Assembly: GCF_009389715.1 (NCBI RefSeq) | Contig: NC_052399.1 | Location: forward strand, 20,091,646 to 20,155,645 | Direction: 5' to 3' | DNA: 64,000 bases | From: Phoenix dactylifera | Lineage: Eukaryota; Streptophyta; Magnoliopsida; Arecales; Arecaceae | Shown: piece after piece, positions 51,597 through 63,581 of the stretch | Numbering within the stretch: position 1 is the first letter of the stretch | Layout: every line of letters begins with the position of its first letter | Notes under the pieces: generated by a model | What the model was told of the DNA's origin: nothing | What the model saw: only the letters and a program-made list of their open reading frames with translations | The model's database searches: none | Program-made: the position numbers and the translations under genes

Positions 51597-52271
51597 ATGG
51601 CCCGCCTGGAGACCCTCCTATCCCACGCTCGCCGCCATTGCGTCCGACCTTCCCACCTCCCCCGTCTCCCCTTCTCCTCTCTCTCTCCCCACGTCCAGGG
51701 TTCTTGAGGTCGCTCTCCTTCTCCTCTCCCATCAAGCCGGTCTCTTACCCCGTCAAGCCCATGGATCCCTACCCTTCCGAGGAGGAGGGGGAGGACCTCA
51801 AGAACCCTCCTACTCCGCGCCCTCCGCAAGGAAGGCAACGCGAGGCGCTGCGGACCGACTCCCGGCCTCAAGAATCCGGCCTGGAACCGCAGGCGGATGC
51901 GGGATCACGTCCTTGGACTCGAGCGGACGCCCGCTCCGTGAAAGATATTCCAGTGATATCGCCGGTCTCTTATCCGTCCCGGGTGGCGCCTCTCCCTGAA
52001 GACCGGACATCAGCTCCGGTGGAAGAGGTAGCGAGGAGGACAAGAAAGGGGATCATGAGCAACTGCAAAGAGAGGTGAGGAGGATCCAATCCGATGCCTG
52101 GGTGTGGAGTTTCTTCGGCATTCAAGAAGAGAAGATTCCGTTCCCGACGCTCATCAAGCCTGAGAAGAGGCCGCAGAAGGTTTCCATGGATCTGATGGAG
52201 GCCATCAGAGAAGTCAAGGTCAGCATATGATTTTAATTATCTTTCTCCTTCTTTTATTGATAGGTTACAAT

Positions 52272-52779
52272 TAGGGCTGAAATCCGATCCGATATGGATC
52301 GGATGTTAGCATATCCATATCCATATTTATTTTGTTTGACGAATACAAATACGTATACGAATCTTAGTTGGATATAAAAATTCATACTCATATTTGTTTT
52401 AAACAGATATGGATACAAATTAAATACCGAAAGTTTGGATAAAAATATAGATACAAATCGGATAATTAAACTTTATGACCACAAAATCAAAATTATTAAT
52501 AAGTGGTTGATAAATCAAGTTAATAGCATATTAATATGGTAATTTATTTTTCTTAAAAGTTTTTGAGTACTATATAAAATTAATTAGGTTTACAAATAGA
52601 ATCGAATATTCGGATACGGATCGAATAGTTATCTATCCATATCCATATCCATTTTTTTTTGACAGATATGGATACATATACAGATATTAATCGGATAATC
52701 AAATTTCTATCTATATTCGGATAGATTGGAATACAAAAACAGATCTAGATGGATATTATCCGATCCACTTTCACCCCTA
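52272..52779. mobile_element. hAT-like element 6 in L1 intron 1
   Basis: The left end TAGGGCTGAAATCCGATCCG and the inverted right end TAGGGGTGAAAGTGGATCGG are matching termini. The flanks GTTACAAT (52264-52271) and GTTACGAT (52780-52787) match 7 of 8. The interior repeats ATCCATATCCATAT and GGATACAAAT words on both strands. Confidence 0.85.
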
Positions 52780-53041
52780 GTTACGATGTTCTTGCACTTT
52801 AATTTCTTTTGTATTCTTAGATTTATTTTTTAACAACTTCATGTGCAATCACAAAACTCACATTTGAGTGTTCGTTTGAAACATAGTTATATCATGAAAC
52901 ACATTTTCATTAAAAGAGAAGCGGAAAAGCACAAGACTCATATATTGTTCTTTTTTTTTTCTTTATTTGATACCATTCTTGACCTTGACATGTTAATCTT
53001 TTTGGCTTGTAGTAAAAATGGTAACATTAATCATAAGCTGT

Positions 53042-53246
53042 AACAGTAAAGATCCTGCTACAGATCACCCACTAATGATCACTGCTCTGTTCACCAGGGA
53101 TGTGGCAGTCGGGGATTGGTATCCAACATGGTAGGGCCGATGATGTCAGTCTGGCCCTGCCTGTGCTTAGCCAATAAACGGCTTCCACATCCCCAGGTGA
53201 ACTGAGCAGTGATCAGTAAAGGGTGATTTGTAGCTTTTCCAGCTGT
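53042..53246. mobile_element. Foldback MITE-like element in L1 intron 1
   Basis: The arms 53042-53105 and 53185-53246 are inverted copies of each other. Shared segments include GCTACA.ATCACCC, ACT.ATGATCACTGCTC, GTTCACC and GGGATGTGG; the spacer is about 80 bp. No clear target duplication was found, so the superfamily is undecided. Confidence 0.65.
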
Positions 53247-54923
53247 AAAATATTCAAATAGTTTCAGCAGTTGTAGCTTTGTTCAAACAGAACATGTTTT
53301 CGAGCATATGCCTATCATTTTACTTGGACTGTTCACATGACTAATGGCTAGTCCTGAAGATATAGTCTAAATGCCCCAGTAATTGCTGCTCTATTACCAT
53401 AGCGATAGAGGTTAAAAGTTTATCATGATAATGTGATCCTTAGCTTTTCATAAGGAATCCCTTTGATAGTTCTATAATGGCTTATTGCATCCACAGGTCA
53501 TATCATCTATAATTGTGAGTTGAAGTGATCTAGTCCAAAGAATCACCAATTCTCTAGTTGTTTTTGGGTATAAACAATGCCTACCTCATGACCTGAATGG
53601 AAAATCTGTTTGGAGTTTGACTCCTTTTATTATGCTAACCAATGTAAAGATCCCAAATAGGAAAACTCTGTGTTTTCTTCCTCTTTTTTGATTTTAGGGT
53701 CTTTTATTCCATAACTATTTTTATAATTATTTTTTTAGTACGAAGGTAGATGTGTCTCATTATGCATACATTCTGAGACTGATTGCATTTTTTTGTTTCA
53801 TAAATTGGCACAACTGAGTCATGGATTACTTGTAGAATGGGATTAAATTAGAACAGCAGAACTGATCTAATAGTTGCTAGGTCATTAGCATTCTTTATCT
53901 ATGTTGTTCTTCAGAAGTTGTAAAAAAAAAATCAAGAGTGACTATGAAAAAAAAATACAAGTGGTTTGTTCATACATTCAAAAGATTTCTTGGTCATTCT
54001 TATCTTCTTTTTCTTTTTCGGTTTGTTTGATTGTACAAATGCAGTTTTCGCTGTTCTATGTGAGTTCGAGTCAATTTTCAGGCTAATGCAAAGCGCAAAT
54101 TTGTTGAAACGGTTGAAGCTCATGTTAATTTGGGTGTTGATCCACAACGTGGTGACCAGGTCTAGTCTACCAAGCTACTTATTTTTGACTAATTCTCATG
54201 CTTAAATTAGTTATATTGCTTTGGAAGTTTGAAACCCTTCTTGTTGTGCTTGTGATACATGAAATCGCCATGGTTTGTGGTATATAAAGTATTCCTACTT
54301 ATTATTCGTCATTTTTTTTCCCGGATTATCAAAAGGTTCCTTGCATCTTGAAGCGGCAAGCATATATCAATGGACTGAATCTCAGCTCTGCCCAAGGTGG
54401 GTTTTGATTTAGATTCATGAAGCTATAAGCACCGGAGCGAGCACCAATATCACTTGAATTTAGTGAATGATGTTTTTAATATGAATCCATTGCAATAAAG
54501 GAACTTTTAGCTAGTGTGATACAATTGTTTCCACCATGGAGCTAAAGTATGACAAATTAGCAAACAACTCAAGACTTGGCTAAACATTGAAACTCAGTTC
54601 CTTATTGAAATATTAATAGATATTAAACACGCAAGCCTAGGAATTGCCTTTGCTTCATTTCACAGTAGAAAATGCCATGCAATTTATAGGTGAAAACTAT
54701 TTAATAGTTCAGTTCAGTTATCAAGTATAACATGTGACGTTGCATTTTTTTTTTTACTTGAATCTATATGAAGGTTGTATCCATGTGTCTTGTCACTAAA
54801 GGATGTAATGTTAAGATAAACTCATTCATATAAAAAAAGAGACAATTTTAATGTTGGTGTCCTTACTATTCTTGGGACCATTCTCAAGTATTCTTTAAAA
54901 ATCAACAAAAGTGTAATTAGTGG

Positions 54924-55568
54924 CAAGATTCGCCGTGCTGGTATTGGAGCCCATACTGGTTGGCCGGCCGGTGGCATGGTTTAGTACACCTTCGTGCCAT
55001 TCCGTGCCGGGCTTGTACCGGCACAACAGAGAGGCGAGGGAGAATGAGAGAGAAAAAGTGAGAGAGTGGAGAGGAGGAAGAGGGAAGAGGAGCTCCGGAG
55101 GCCGCCGGAGGGGCGCCGAAGGGCCTTAGTGGACCGAAGGGTGAGCTCCGCCCTCCAGACCTTGTTTTGTTCGAAACATAGGTCCATCGGGGCTCCTTTT
55201 TTATTTTAAAAATTTGAAGTAAGTCGGCAAAGGGGTTATCGACTTCACTTAAATTTGGGTCTCCTTTTTATTTTAAAAATTTAAGTGAAGTCGGCAAGGG
55301 GGTTGCAGACTTCATTTAAAATTTTCAAAATAAAAAAGGGAGCCTTGATAGACCCTTGTTTCGAAAGAATAGGGGTCCGGAGGGCAGAGCCCCTCCTCCG
55401 GCCCTCCGTGGCCCTCCCTCCCTCCCTCCCTCTCTTTTCATCTCTTTCTTTCTCCCTCTCTCCCTCCTACCAGTTTCTCGTTTTAAATGCCTGAACCATT
55501 CCGGTTCACCGCCAGCATGGCTTGGTTCACCCCAAATTGGGTGGTTCAGGACTGTTCCGAATACCTTG
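54924..55568. mobile_element. hAT-like foldback element 7 in L1 intron 2
   Basis: Flanked by a perfect 8-bp duplication ATTAGTGG (54916-54923 and 55569-55576). The ends CAAGATTCGCCG and, inverted, CAAGGTATTCGG are similar termini. The interior 55143-55396 is a long imperfect palindrome: CTCCGCCCTCCAGACC and TTCGAAACATAGGTC on the left pair with GACCCTTGTTTCGAA and GGAGGGCAGAG on the right, around inverted GGCTCCTTTTTATTTT/AAAATAAAAAAGGGAGCC arms. No genes inside. Confidence 0.85.
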
Positions 55569-56372
55569 ATTAGTGGAGATGAAATACCCTAGGGCATGAG
55601 AATATTTTGTGAGTTATATCAAATGGATGTCAAAGAGAAAACGCAAAAAGATACAAATATCAAAAAGCTTGAACCTAAAGAGATGCCTCTTATCTAAAAT
55701 CAGTGAAGTCCATCAAAGAGTGATGGTTATGGGAAACTTTCTTTTAGACAATTTTGAGGAAGACTTAGTTTACATAATGAAATGGGATGTTTTACCACTT
55801 GGATCTTCCTCAAAGATGTCTAATTCTTTAGTGTAATGTTTGGCCTGCTAAGCTTGAAAACTCAGCAACATTGTAATCCGTACAGAACTTATTTACGTAT
55901 ATGGATGCAAACTTGTTCTATGTTTGTGTATTTATATCTTTTTGGTGCAAGCACATATTGTACTTAAAATACAATATCAATATGTAACATAATTCAAAAT
56001 AGCCTATTTGGTTAGATCTAATATTTATTAGGTGATCATTATTGGAAACAGTAAGAGCAATCTTTGCTTTGCAAAATACAAGAAGTTTGTGGCTTATTTT
56101 AGCAGAAATGGTCATTTAAAGGAAAAATAATATTATCCTTAGTTGTCAGCAGATTATGTTAAATACTTGACAAGCATTGGATTACTATGACATTTATTAA
56201 GTATGTAGATATGTGGTAGGACTATCTACAATGTGAAAAAAATAAAATGTTCTTTTAGAAGCACAAATGGTGAGATGAAAAGCTTTATTTGGCATTTATT
56301 TTATGAATACACATGTGTATAAATATTAATACACAATTATTTACAATAGCTTCTATACTTCTATTCAATCAT

Positions 56373-56814
56373 TGTGAGGACTCATGGAGGCATGTGTTTA
56401 ATCCTATGTTAGCTATATACTAGGTAGATCCTGGATACATGTATAGAGCTAAGGAATCTAAATCACACATTTTGGCTAACCTTTTTAGGTGAGGTTTTGG
56501 ATTGTTTTCAATGATTTTAGAGTGGACCTGGCTGATGACCCATGTGGAATAGGAGAGGTTGCAACATAAGTCCTTTTGGGACTGGTCACGAGTTGATCGT
56601 GGTGTTTGTAATTGGATTTGAATAAATTTGAACCCTTCGACCGATGAGGACGCCATGGTTTAAAAACGGGGGGAGCATGTGAGGACTCATGTGGGCATGT
56701 GTTTAGTTTTACATCGGTTATATACTTGGTATATCTTAAGTACTGATACAAGACTAAAAAATCTAAATAACATCTTTCGGCTATCTTTTTTGAGTGAGGC
56801 CCTGGATTGTTACA
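56373..56814 (+). mobile_element. Complete TRIM retrotransposon in L1 intron 2
   Basis: Two direct LTRs, 56373-56510 and 56678-56814, both start TGTGAGGACTCATG and end in a form of GGATTGTT..CA. They flank a 167-bp interior. A purine tract AAAAACGGGGGGAG (56663-56676) sits directly before the 3' LTR, as a polypurine tract should. A degenerate tRNA-Met site (TGATTTTAGAGT) follows the 5' LTR. The target duplication ATCAT is perfect (56368-56372 and 56815-56819). At 442 bp it has no genes. LTR divergence is considerable, so it is old. Orientation follows the polypurine tract. Confidence 0.9.
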
Positions 56815-57184
56815 ATCATAAGAGACTGAATAGCTAACAATGTGCACAAAAATGGCCTCAAATTCACATTTCTTTGTGAAATGCATGATTGATGTTATAG
56901 AGATAATTTCTTAACTTTTTATTTTCTTTTGCAAGATGTTTCCTTTCTATGTCGAAGTATTTGATTACCTAAAATGCCAATACTGAAATCATAGTGATAT
57001 TTGATCTGAGCCATGATATATAGCTGTGCAGTAACTAAGTTGGATGGTAGTTGTGGTGCATGTTGATGTGCTATGTTGTGTCATGAATTGCCAATCACTC
57101 AAAGAATTCTAGAGACCATGTAATGTTGCTGTCAAGGCAATAGGTAAAGTTGATTTTCCATGCAGTGAGAACACTGAAGTGAAC

Positions 57185-57234
57185 ATCATCTGTTGAATTA
57201 TAATCAAAAAAAAAAAAATCATCTGTTGAATTAT
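57185..57234. repeat. 17-bp duplication around a short A-tract insert
   Basis: ATCATCTGTTGAATTAT occurs perfectly at 57185-57201 and 57218-57234, separated by 16 bp, AATC plus twelve A. It looks like a target duplication around an almost empty poly(A) insertion. Confidence 0.85.
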
Positions 57235-58905
57235 GACATTCATGGCCCAGTGAATCTTATTTTATTTTATTTTTTATGTGTGTGGCATTGATCATCTAAT
57301 AGACAGACATCCAAAAGTGTTGGCCTTTCTGGAAGTTCAGTAACTAGGATATGCAAGTCTGCCAATTGACTTTAAGCAAAGTCTTGAATCATGGAAGCAA
57401 CTTCTCAAGATCACACTGCAATATTTCCATATGCCTTAAACTGTTGTATTTCATCTATGTAGTCAGAAAATTTAGCATTTATATCGGTTACTTTCTCAAC
57501 TAACAGACTGACTGCTTTTAACGCTGTTGAGTTCATAATTTAGGTTGATATATCATATCATTATATAGTTGTTGTAGCTGGTTTGCTTCTTTAACTTATT
57601 GCTTTTCACAATATTGGTATGATGTCACAGATGGTGCATGGTGCTTTGACACTTCCTCATGGCACTGGAAAGGTACCTTTCAATGGCAAATAACAAGCCC
57701 TTTCAGTTTACATTAATTAAATCTGCTTTATTTCGTACTGATAGTTGATATATATTTTTTTAAAGACCGTTAGAGTAGCTGTATTTGCTGAAAGGCCTGC
57801 AGCAGATGAAGCCAGAGCTTCAGGAGCTGACATAGTTGGTGGCGATGAACTGATAGCGGAAATTAAAAATGGTATTATATTTACATAATTCTTAATGTAC
57901 TCAATTCTTTGAGAGACATAACGGCTTGATCTTTGCCCGAAAGTGAGCCCTTTGGTCGTTGTTCTTACAAGCCAACTATCTGAATGTTGTTGGTTGTTTC
58001 TGTAGTAACCATCACTTCTTTCTGATCATGAATTTTTCAGGATGTCTTTTTGACTATTGAATCAGTTAACTCTCTTTATTTTCTGTTTTATATTCTCTGT
58101 TTGATGTGTAGTAGTGCTTAAACATATTCCCCATTCTGAAGATTGCACATCCTGAGAGTTACGTTTAATATGCTTGCACAATTGAGAATATTTTTTCTTT
58201 TTTTGGTAACCATGCACAATTTTGTGCATGTTTAGTTTGTTCACAACTGCGGTAGCTGGGTCACAGATGACATGCAATAATAGTCTTTGGTTCTATGCAA
58301 AGAATGCTTTGCTGCAGAGTTTATATGTTAATCACCAGATGCAGCGTCACCTCATCAATTTTATATTTGCTGCAGTTCAAATGTATTAATCTGTCTTATG
58401 CTTCTGAACATAAACCCTGCAGGAGGGGGCAAACTTAACTTTGACAAGTGCATTGCCACTCCTATGTTTATGCCCCATCTTTCCAAGGTTCATAGCATGA
58501 ATTTCTGTTCTTGCATATTTTAGTTACTTAGATTTATCTGTAATTCATTTCACTTACAAATCTTCCTTTATCAGATTGCTAGGATCCTCGGTCCACGTGG
58601 GTTGATGCCAAATCCCAAAGTGAGTTTCTTCAGTTATTTCCCTGTATGCTATGGTAGATATGTTGATAGTGCTGCTCTAATTGTTTGCACTTTTATATAG
58701 CTAGGATCTGTGACAATTGATGTTTCTGGTGCGGTAAAAGAGGCAAAGTCATATTGATTTTATAATTGATAGAACTGCTATTGTGTATTCAGGCCTGGGG
58801 AAGGTATGCCACTCGTGCATGTACTTCCTGTGTATGCAAGCAAGATTAAGATAGCAGGCTTACCTTATTGTAGACTGAAAATAGAAAGTTACACGTATAT
58901 ATAAA

Positions 58906-59913
58906 GAGAGAAGCTAGGGAGCCATGCTTGGCTTCCCACGCCCCACCTCCATGCTGTAAGCAACCAGTAAATTTAGTTTCTCTTCCAGAAAAGTTTTTAC
59001 TTCCATAAATACCCCTCACTGCCTAAGGTGCCCTGCCAATCCTCCCTGAGCAAATATCCCCCGATAGCCTTCACCTTTGCTTATCACGGCAAAGTTCAAG
59101 ACCCCCACAACCTCCCTAGTCCAGATGGGTATAGAAACACCAAATTGATGCTGTTTACACTTAAGTTTTTTTTGTTTTGTTTTGTTTTTTTATTTTTATT
59201 TTTGAGTCTTGTTTAGAAGTGCTTCCAATGACTCTGTTATCTTGCAGACTTTTTTTTACCTTGGTCCAATCCTAATCTCGATACAGTGCAGGCCCTAATT
59301 TCTGAGGGAAAAAAAATCAAGGGTTCAAGGAAGGACCTATTCCCATAATGAATCCGGTTTGGAAGGATGGAAATCTTGCAAATCTCCCCGCCAAAACACA
59401 GAGAGAGAGAGGAGGGGGGGGGGTGCGCTTTTCTAACATTTTTTCTTATCCCTTGCTTTTGATCTGACTGAATTTTCAAAATCTGTATATTCTATTAGTT
59501 TAGGCTTTTTAGGTATTTCTATTTCTGATGAAAATTATGGTATTTTCTTGTTCTGGTGGTTTGAATTTTCATGCTGTCATTTTTTTCAATGGTTGATCAG
59601 GATCGTAGGTCTGAAAAAGAGGGAGAGGAAAAGAGGAGAAGGAGATGAAAGGAAAAAGAGGAAAGGAGGGCGGTGTTGGCGTGGTAGGGATAGGAGGGAT
59701 GGGAGGCAGTAGAGGTGGTAAAAGAGAAAAGGCAGTGTTGGTTGGGGAGGCATGGATATGAGAATATATATTAGGATTAAAATAGGTTTTGCTCTTTACT
59801 AACTGGAGCATCCTGCTGTCCTCTTATTCACTGATTTCTGTGTGTTCAGCAACCAATCAAAAGGAATGGGAAAACTGCATGGGGAGGTTGAGCGTGGCTG
59901 CCTAGCTTCTCTC
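58906..59913. mobile_element. Mutator-like (MULE) non-autonomous element in L1 intron 7
   Basis: The left end GAGAGAAGCTAGGGAGCCAT and the inverted right end GAGAGAAGCTAGGCAGCCAC are 20-bp inverted termini with two mismatches. The flanks ATATATAAA (58897-58905) and GTATATAAA (59914-59922) are a 9-bp duplication with one mismatch, the size typical of Mutator-like elements. The 1-kb interior has no long coding frame. A GA/G-rich tract lies at 59401-59421. Confidence 0.82.
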
Positions 59914-62900
59914 GTATATAAAGTCTGTTAGAATATATTTCATGAAGTAGAAATTTCTGTAGTGCATATGCATACATGCTTATCAGGAATGTCTGCTGCC
60001 AGGCATGTCTTTTTTATGAAACCTGATGCATAACAAATTTATTTGGCTACCGATTATGAATATTTGCTGTTTCAATCAATTTTTCTGCGCATGCAGGAAA
60101 TAGAATTAAATTTGCAATCTTATTCATATTAGAACCATACATTGCTCAAATGCTGGATTTACAAACATCTACGCCCTGAAGACCTAGCCAATAATGTCAG
60201 CTTATAATAACTGATAACACAATATGGTATATGGAGTCTGGGGTGCTATTGTTACAGATGATGAGAAGTAGCAGAAGTTAGAGAAGTTTGTAAGTAGGCC
60301 ATTCCAACTTTATTGTCAAAAAGAATTTCTGAAAAAAATGGGCCAAGTGTCTTATTCTTGAAGTGTGATTTCTCAATGTTGTGGTGGCCCTTGATTCGAG
60401 AACACTTGGGGTGGTAAAGCAACGAAGAAGTTCAGACTTGTGCAGATCATTGCATACAACTACTCTCAAATGGGCATCATAAAATTGTCACTCAAGTTTA
60501 GCTTGTTTGTGAAGAGTCAAGTATTTGGGTCATCAAGTTTCTCTGCAGGAGATATAGACATATTCAGGCATGCAGACCATATGATGGTCGATTCTCTACA
60601 AAATTGTGAAAGCTGGTTGAATAGCAGGGTCATTGTGGTCCCTTGTGATATTGATGAAGTTTAAGACCTGTTGTGTATGTGGGACGCGAGGTTTAGAATT
60701 TTGGTTCGGAGCATGTTAACCTAATTTGTGGAGAAAGGTTCTGGATAGTTTAGAAATGAAAACAAACCGAGGTATATTTTAAAGTCAAAATTAGAAATAA
60801 AAAAATGCATTAACTTTTTCTTATAGGTATGAAATGCTTAATGAAAAAATAATATAAAATTTAAGGACTAATCGATTATATAATCTAGTAGTTGCACTAA
60901 AATATTATGTTATTTATCTAGTTTGCTGCAAAAACTAATTTTGGTTTTCATATTCTATTATGAAAATATAACTTGGTAGCTGATAGTGTAAACGTATTCT
61001 ATATTTCCTTAGGTCCTTAAATCTAACCCTTCCAACCTTATATGATCTCCCTAGCAAATTCCATCAGATTATATCAATCAAGCTTTGTTATTCTAAACTA
61101 ATATTTTGATATTCGATATTTATTCTAATCCATGTATGAATATGAAAATAAAGTGTCATGCCATATAAACACCAGAAGGGGAAAAGCTGCTATGATTTTC
61201 TGTTAATGCTGTAATGTGATATATGTTTTATATTGTACAATAAGTGCCTAAAAATAGTCTAGGTGAAGACATTTCTAGTAGAGGTGATTTTGTTCAACTA
61301 GTAAAATGCTTTTGTGGTGTAAGATGTGACCATTGCATGCTTTGATGACCGATAGAAAAACTAATGAACCAACTATAACAGTTGACAGGTCAAACAGTCT
61401 GGAATGTTCAGTAATAAAGAAGGCTGAGATAAATGTGATAAAAGACATTTGCAGAGATGAGGAGTCTGAGATGGAAATGTGGTACAAATCAGCAATGATA
61501 GAATAAGAAACTAGCACATCAGGTGAGGCACAGGAGTTTTACTAGCTGATTATGATGGGAGCTAATCTAAAACATGGTGGTAGTGGTAGAGTGTATAGAT
61601 TTGCATTGGAAGATCAAAAAAGAGATGGAAAATGTATAGTCACGTGCACTGATGCCGCCAGAATGGATTCGAAAAGTATGCAATAATGTTGGAGGTAGTG
61701 CACAATCGGAATAATTAGGAAAAGAAGGATTCGGGGGAACCCAAATTTTTGGATGTGCAGATTAACATGGCTACAGTTTTTTTTATTGCAATGTTCTCTT
61801 TCTTTTGAAGCATTGAGCCAACTTGTCATCCTTTAGGCTGTACATTTATCCCTTCAAAAGATTTCCTCAGTTCTTGAACTTTAGGTCTGATAAAATTTGA
61901 TCAAAATCAAATCTATTTTGTAGTATATATCTGAGCTGAAATCAGGTCTGCATCACTGTGGTTGTTTAGAAGTAAATAAATAAAGCTTACTTCTCTGTGT
62001 ATTTCGGGATTTTGGCTTGCATGTATCATGAATGCTTTCATGCAATCTATAGTAATTATTTGAGCTCAGAATAGAGCTGAAGGCTTTAGCTGGCTCTGTA
62101 TGTATGCATATGAGCAGTTATAGAGCAGAATCATCATATGAAACTCAAATACTGTTCCTTGATGCGGTCATTTACAGCTGAACTTTTCTGAGGAATCTAC
62201 GTGAAAATATTGGAGCTTTTGTACATGCTCTTTTGCTCGCAAAGCCTGTGGGCCTGAAAAGAAGTAAGCAGTTTCTTGGTTTTTTGGTGTTGCAGCTTCC
62301 AAGTATGCTGGATGCTTGAAGAATTTTACATTGAGTAGCACGGTGAGTAAAGCTGTAACCTTTAATATGTGCCAACTTTACATCATGATGTAAATGGTCA
62401 TTAGAAATCAACTATACAATTTAATTGGTATGATTTGAGATCAGTGCAAAACACATCATGGACCATTCCAACTTGGATTTCAAATTGGGAGCTTTCCATA
62501 ACAATACTGATGGTTTGCTTTAATTTATGACCAAATCCACTTAAGTTTGTTAGGTTTGTGATAATGAGACATTCTGGTTATTAGTCAGTTATTTATTTTC
62601 TTGATTTATATTGCTTAGTCGTTTATCTTCATTTATTTCTCTCTCTTCGTATGATTCTGTGGACTGATGGGGACATCAGAGCTGACCACCCCGCCGTTTA
62701 GTCTCCCCAATTTTATTTGCATTTTATTTTCTTTTATTTCTGGGTTTATTTGCAATTTTATTATTGTTGGACTTTATTTGTGTAGTTTGGGGTTTATTGG
62801 AAATTATTTGTGTAAGGGACTTTTATTTTAATTGTTCTTATTCGGCCTTATTTATAGGAAACTTTTATGTTGATTAGGGTTAATGAAAAATTAAGAATTT

Positions 62901-63058
62901 CTTTTCCCCACATTTTCCTCTCCTTTCTTCCTCCTCCCTTCTCCTTCTTCTCTTCTTCTTCCTCCTTCTCTTCTCCTTCTTCATTTTCTCTTTCATATCA
63001 CCAAAAGTACATCATCACCACCGCAGTCATCCTTCCCGGATCTGGTTCGGCATCAACT

Positions 63059-63070
63059 TGGTATCAGAGC
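63059..63070 (+). other. Primer-binding site (initiator tRNA-Met)
   Basis: TGGTATCAGAGC is an exact match to the usual plant LTR-retrotransposon site complementary to initiator tRNA-Met, three bases after the inferred LTR end. Confidence 0.85.
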
Positions 63071-63555
63071 CTCGAGTTTTGCCACTGTGCCAAAACCCCG
63101 GTCCCTAAACAGCGTCTTCTCCCTTGCTGCCACTTGAATCCACCGCCACCCCCGCTGTGCAGCCTCACCCCACCGCCTCCGCCTCCCCGACACTGCTTCT
63201 CCATGGGCTTCCCACGGCCCACCACCCCTTTCCTCTCTCTCTCGGTGCTCATAAAAAAAAAGAAGGTCCCTCTCTTTCGGTTTTCACCCTAGTTCCCTTT
63301 CTCCCGGCTCTCACACAAAGAACAGGGAAAACACCTTTGTCGATTTGCCACGCACCCACCCCTTGCTCACAACTCCCGATCCCACCCCCTCTCAGCCAAC
63401 TCACACCACCACCCTTTAGGGACGTAGGCCACACCTTCCTCCCTTTCTCTCGGTTCCTACCAGAACAGAAGGGAAACTCCCCGTCGCCGGATCCTTTCCA
63501 CCCGCCGTTGCACCCACGACCACTGCCACCACCAGGTGCCGCCAACAGCGCCGAA

Positions 63556-63581
63556 CCCCCCCCCCCCCCCCCCCCCCCCCC
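63556..63581. repeat. Homopolymer of 26 C
   Basis: An unbroken C run within the C-rich leader of the retrotransposon. Runs of this length are unstable and hard to sequence, so its true length is doubtful. Confidence 0.8.

Larger units (their letters stand above)
51597..62342 (+). pseudogene. Organellar (mitochondrial-type) ribosomal protein L1, frame-disrupted
   Basis: Nine exons with good splice sites: 51597-52218, 54082-54159, 57631-57672, 57766-57871, 58423-58487, 58575-58619, 58701-58803, 62178-62263, 62296-62342. Conserved bacterial-type uL1 segments are [65 protein letters not shown] and ARILGPRGLMPNPK. This form most resembles plant mitochondrial rather than plastid L1. Breaks: in exon 1 the ATG frame stops at 51705-51707, the sequence then reads in a second frame to 52078, and the conserved part is in the third frame. 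In exon 7 about 5 nt are missing after EAK (stop at 58755-58757). In exon 8 there is a frameshift after FSEES (stop at 62202-62204). The last C-terminal exon was not found. It is either a decaying duplicate or a functional gene with several base-call errors; the other genes here have intact frames, which favours decay. Confidence 0.82.

Noticed and set aside
51512-52078. 188-codon open frame treated as a separate gene
   Set aside because: It is the second of three frames across L1 exon 1; the conserved L1 sequence continues from its end in another frame.
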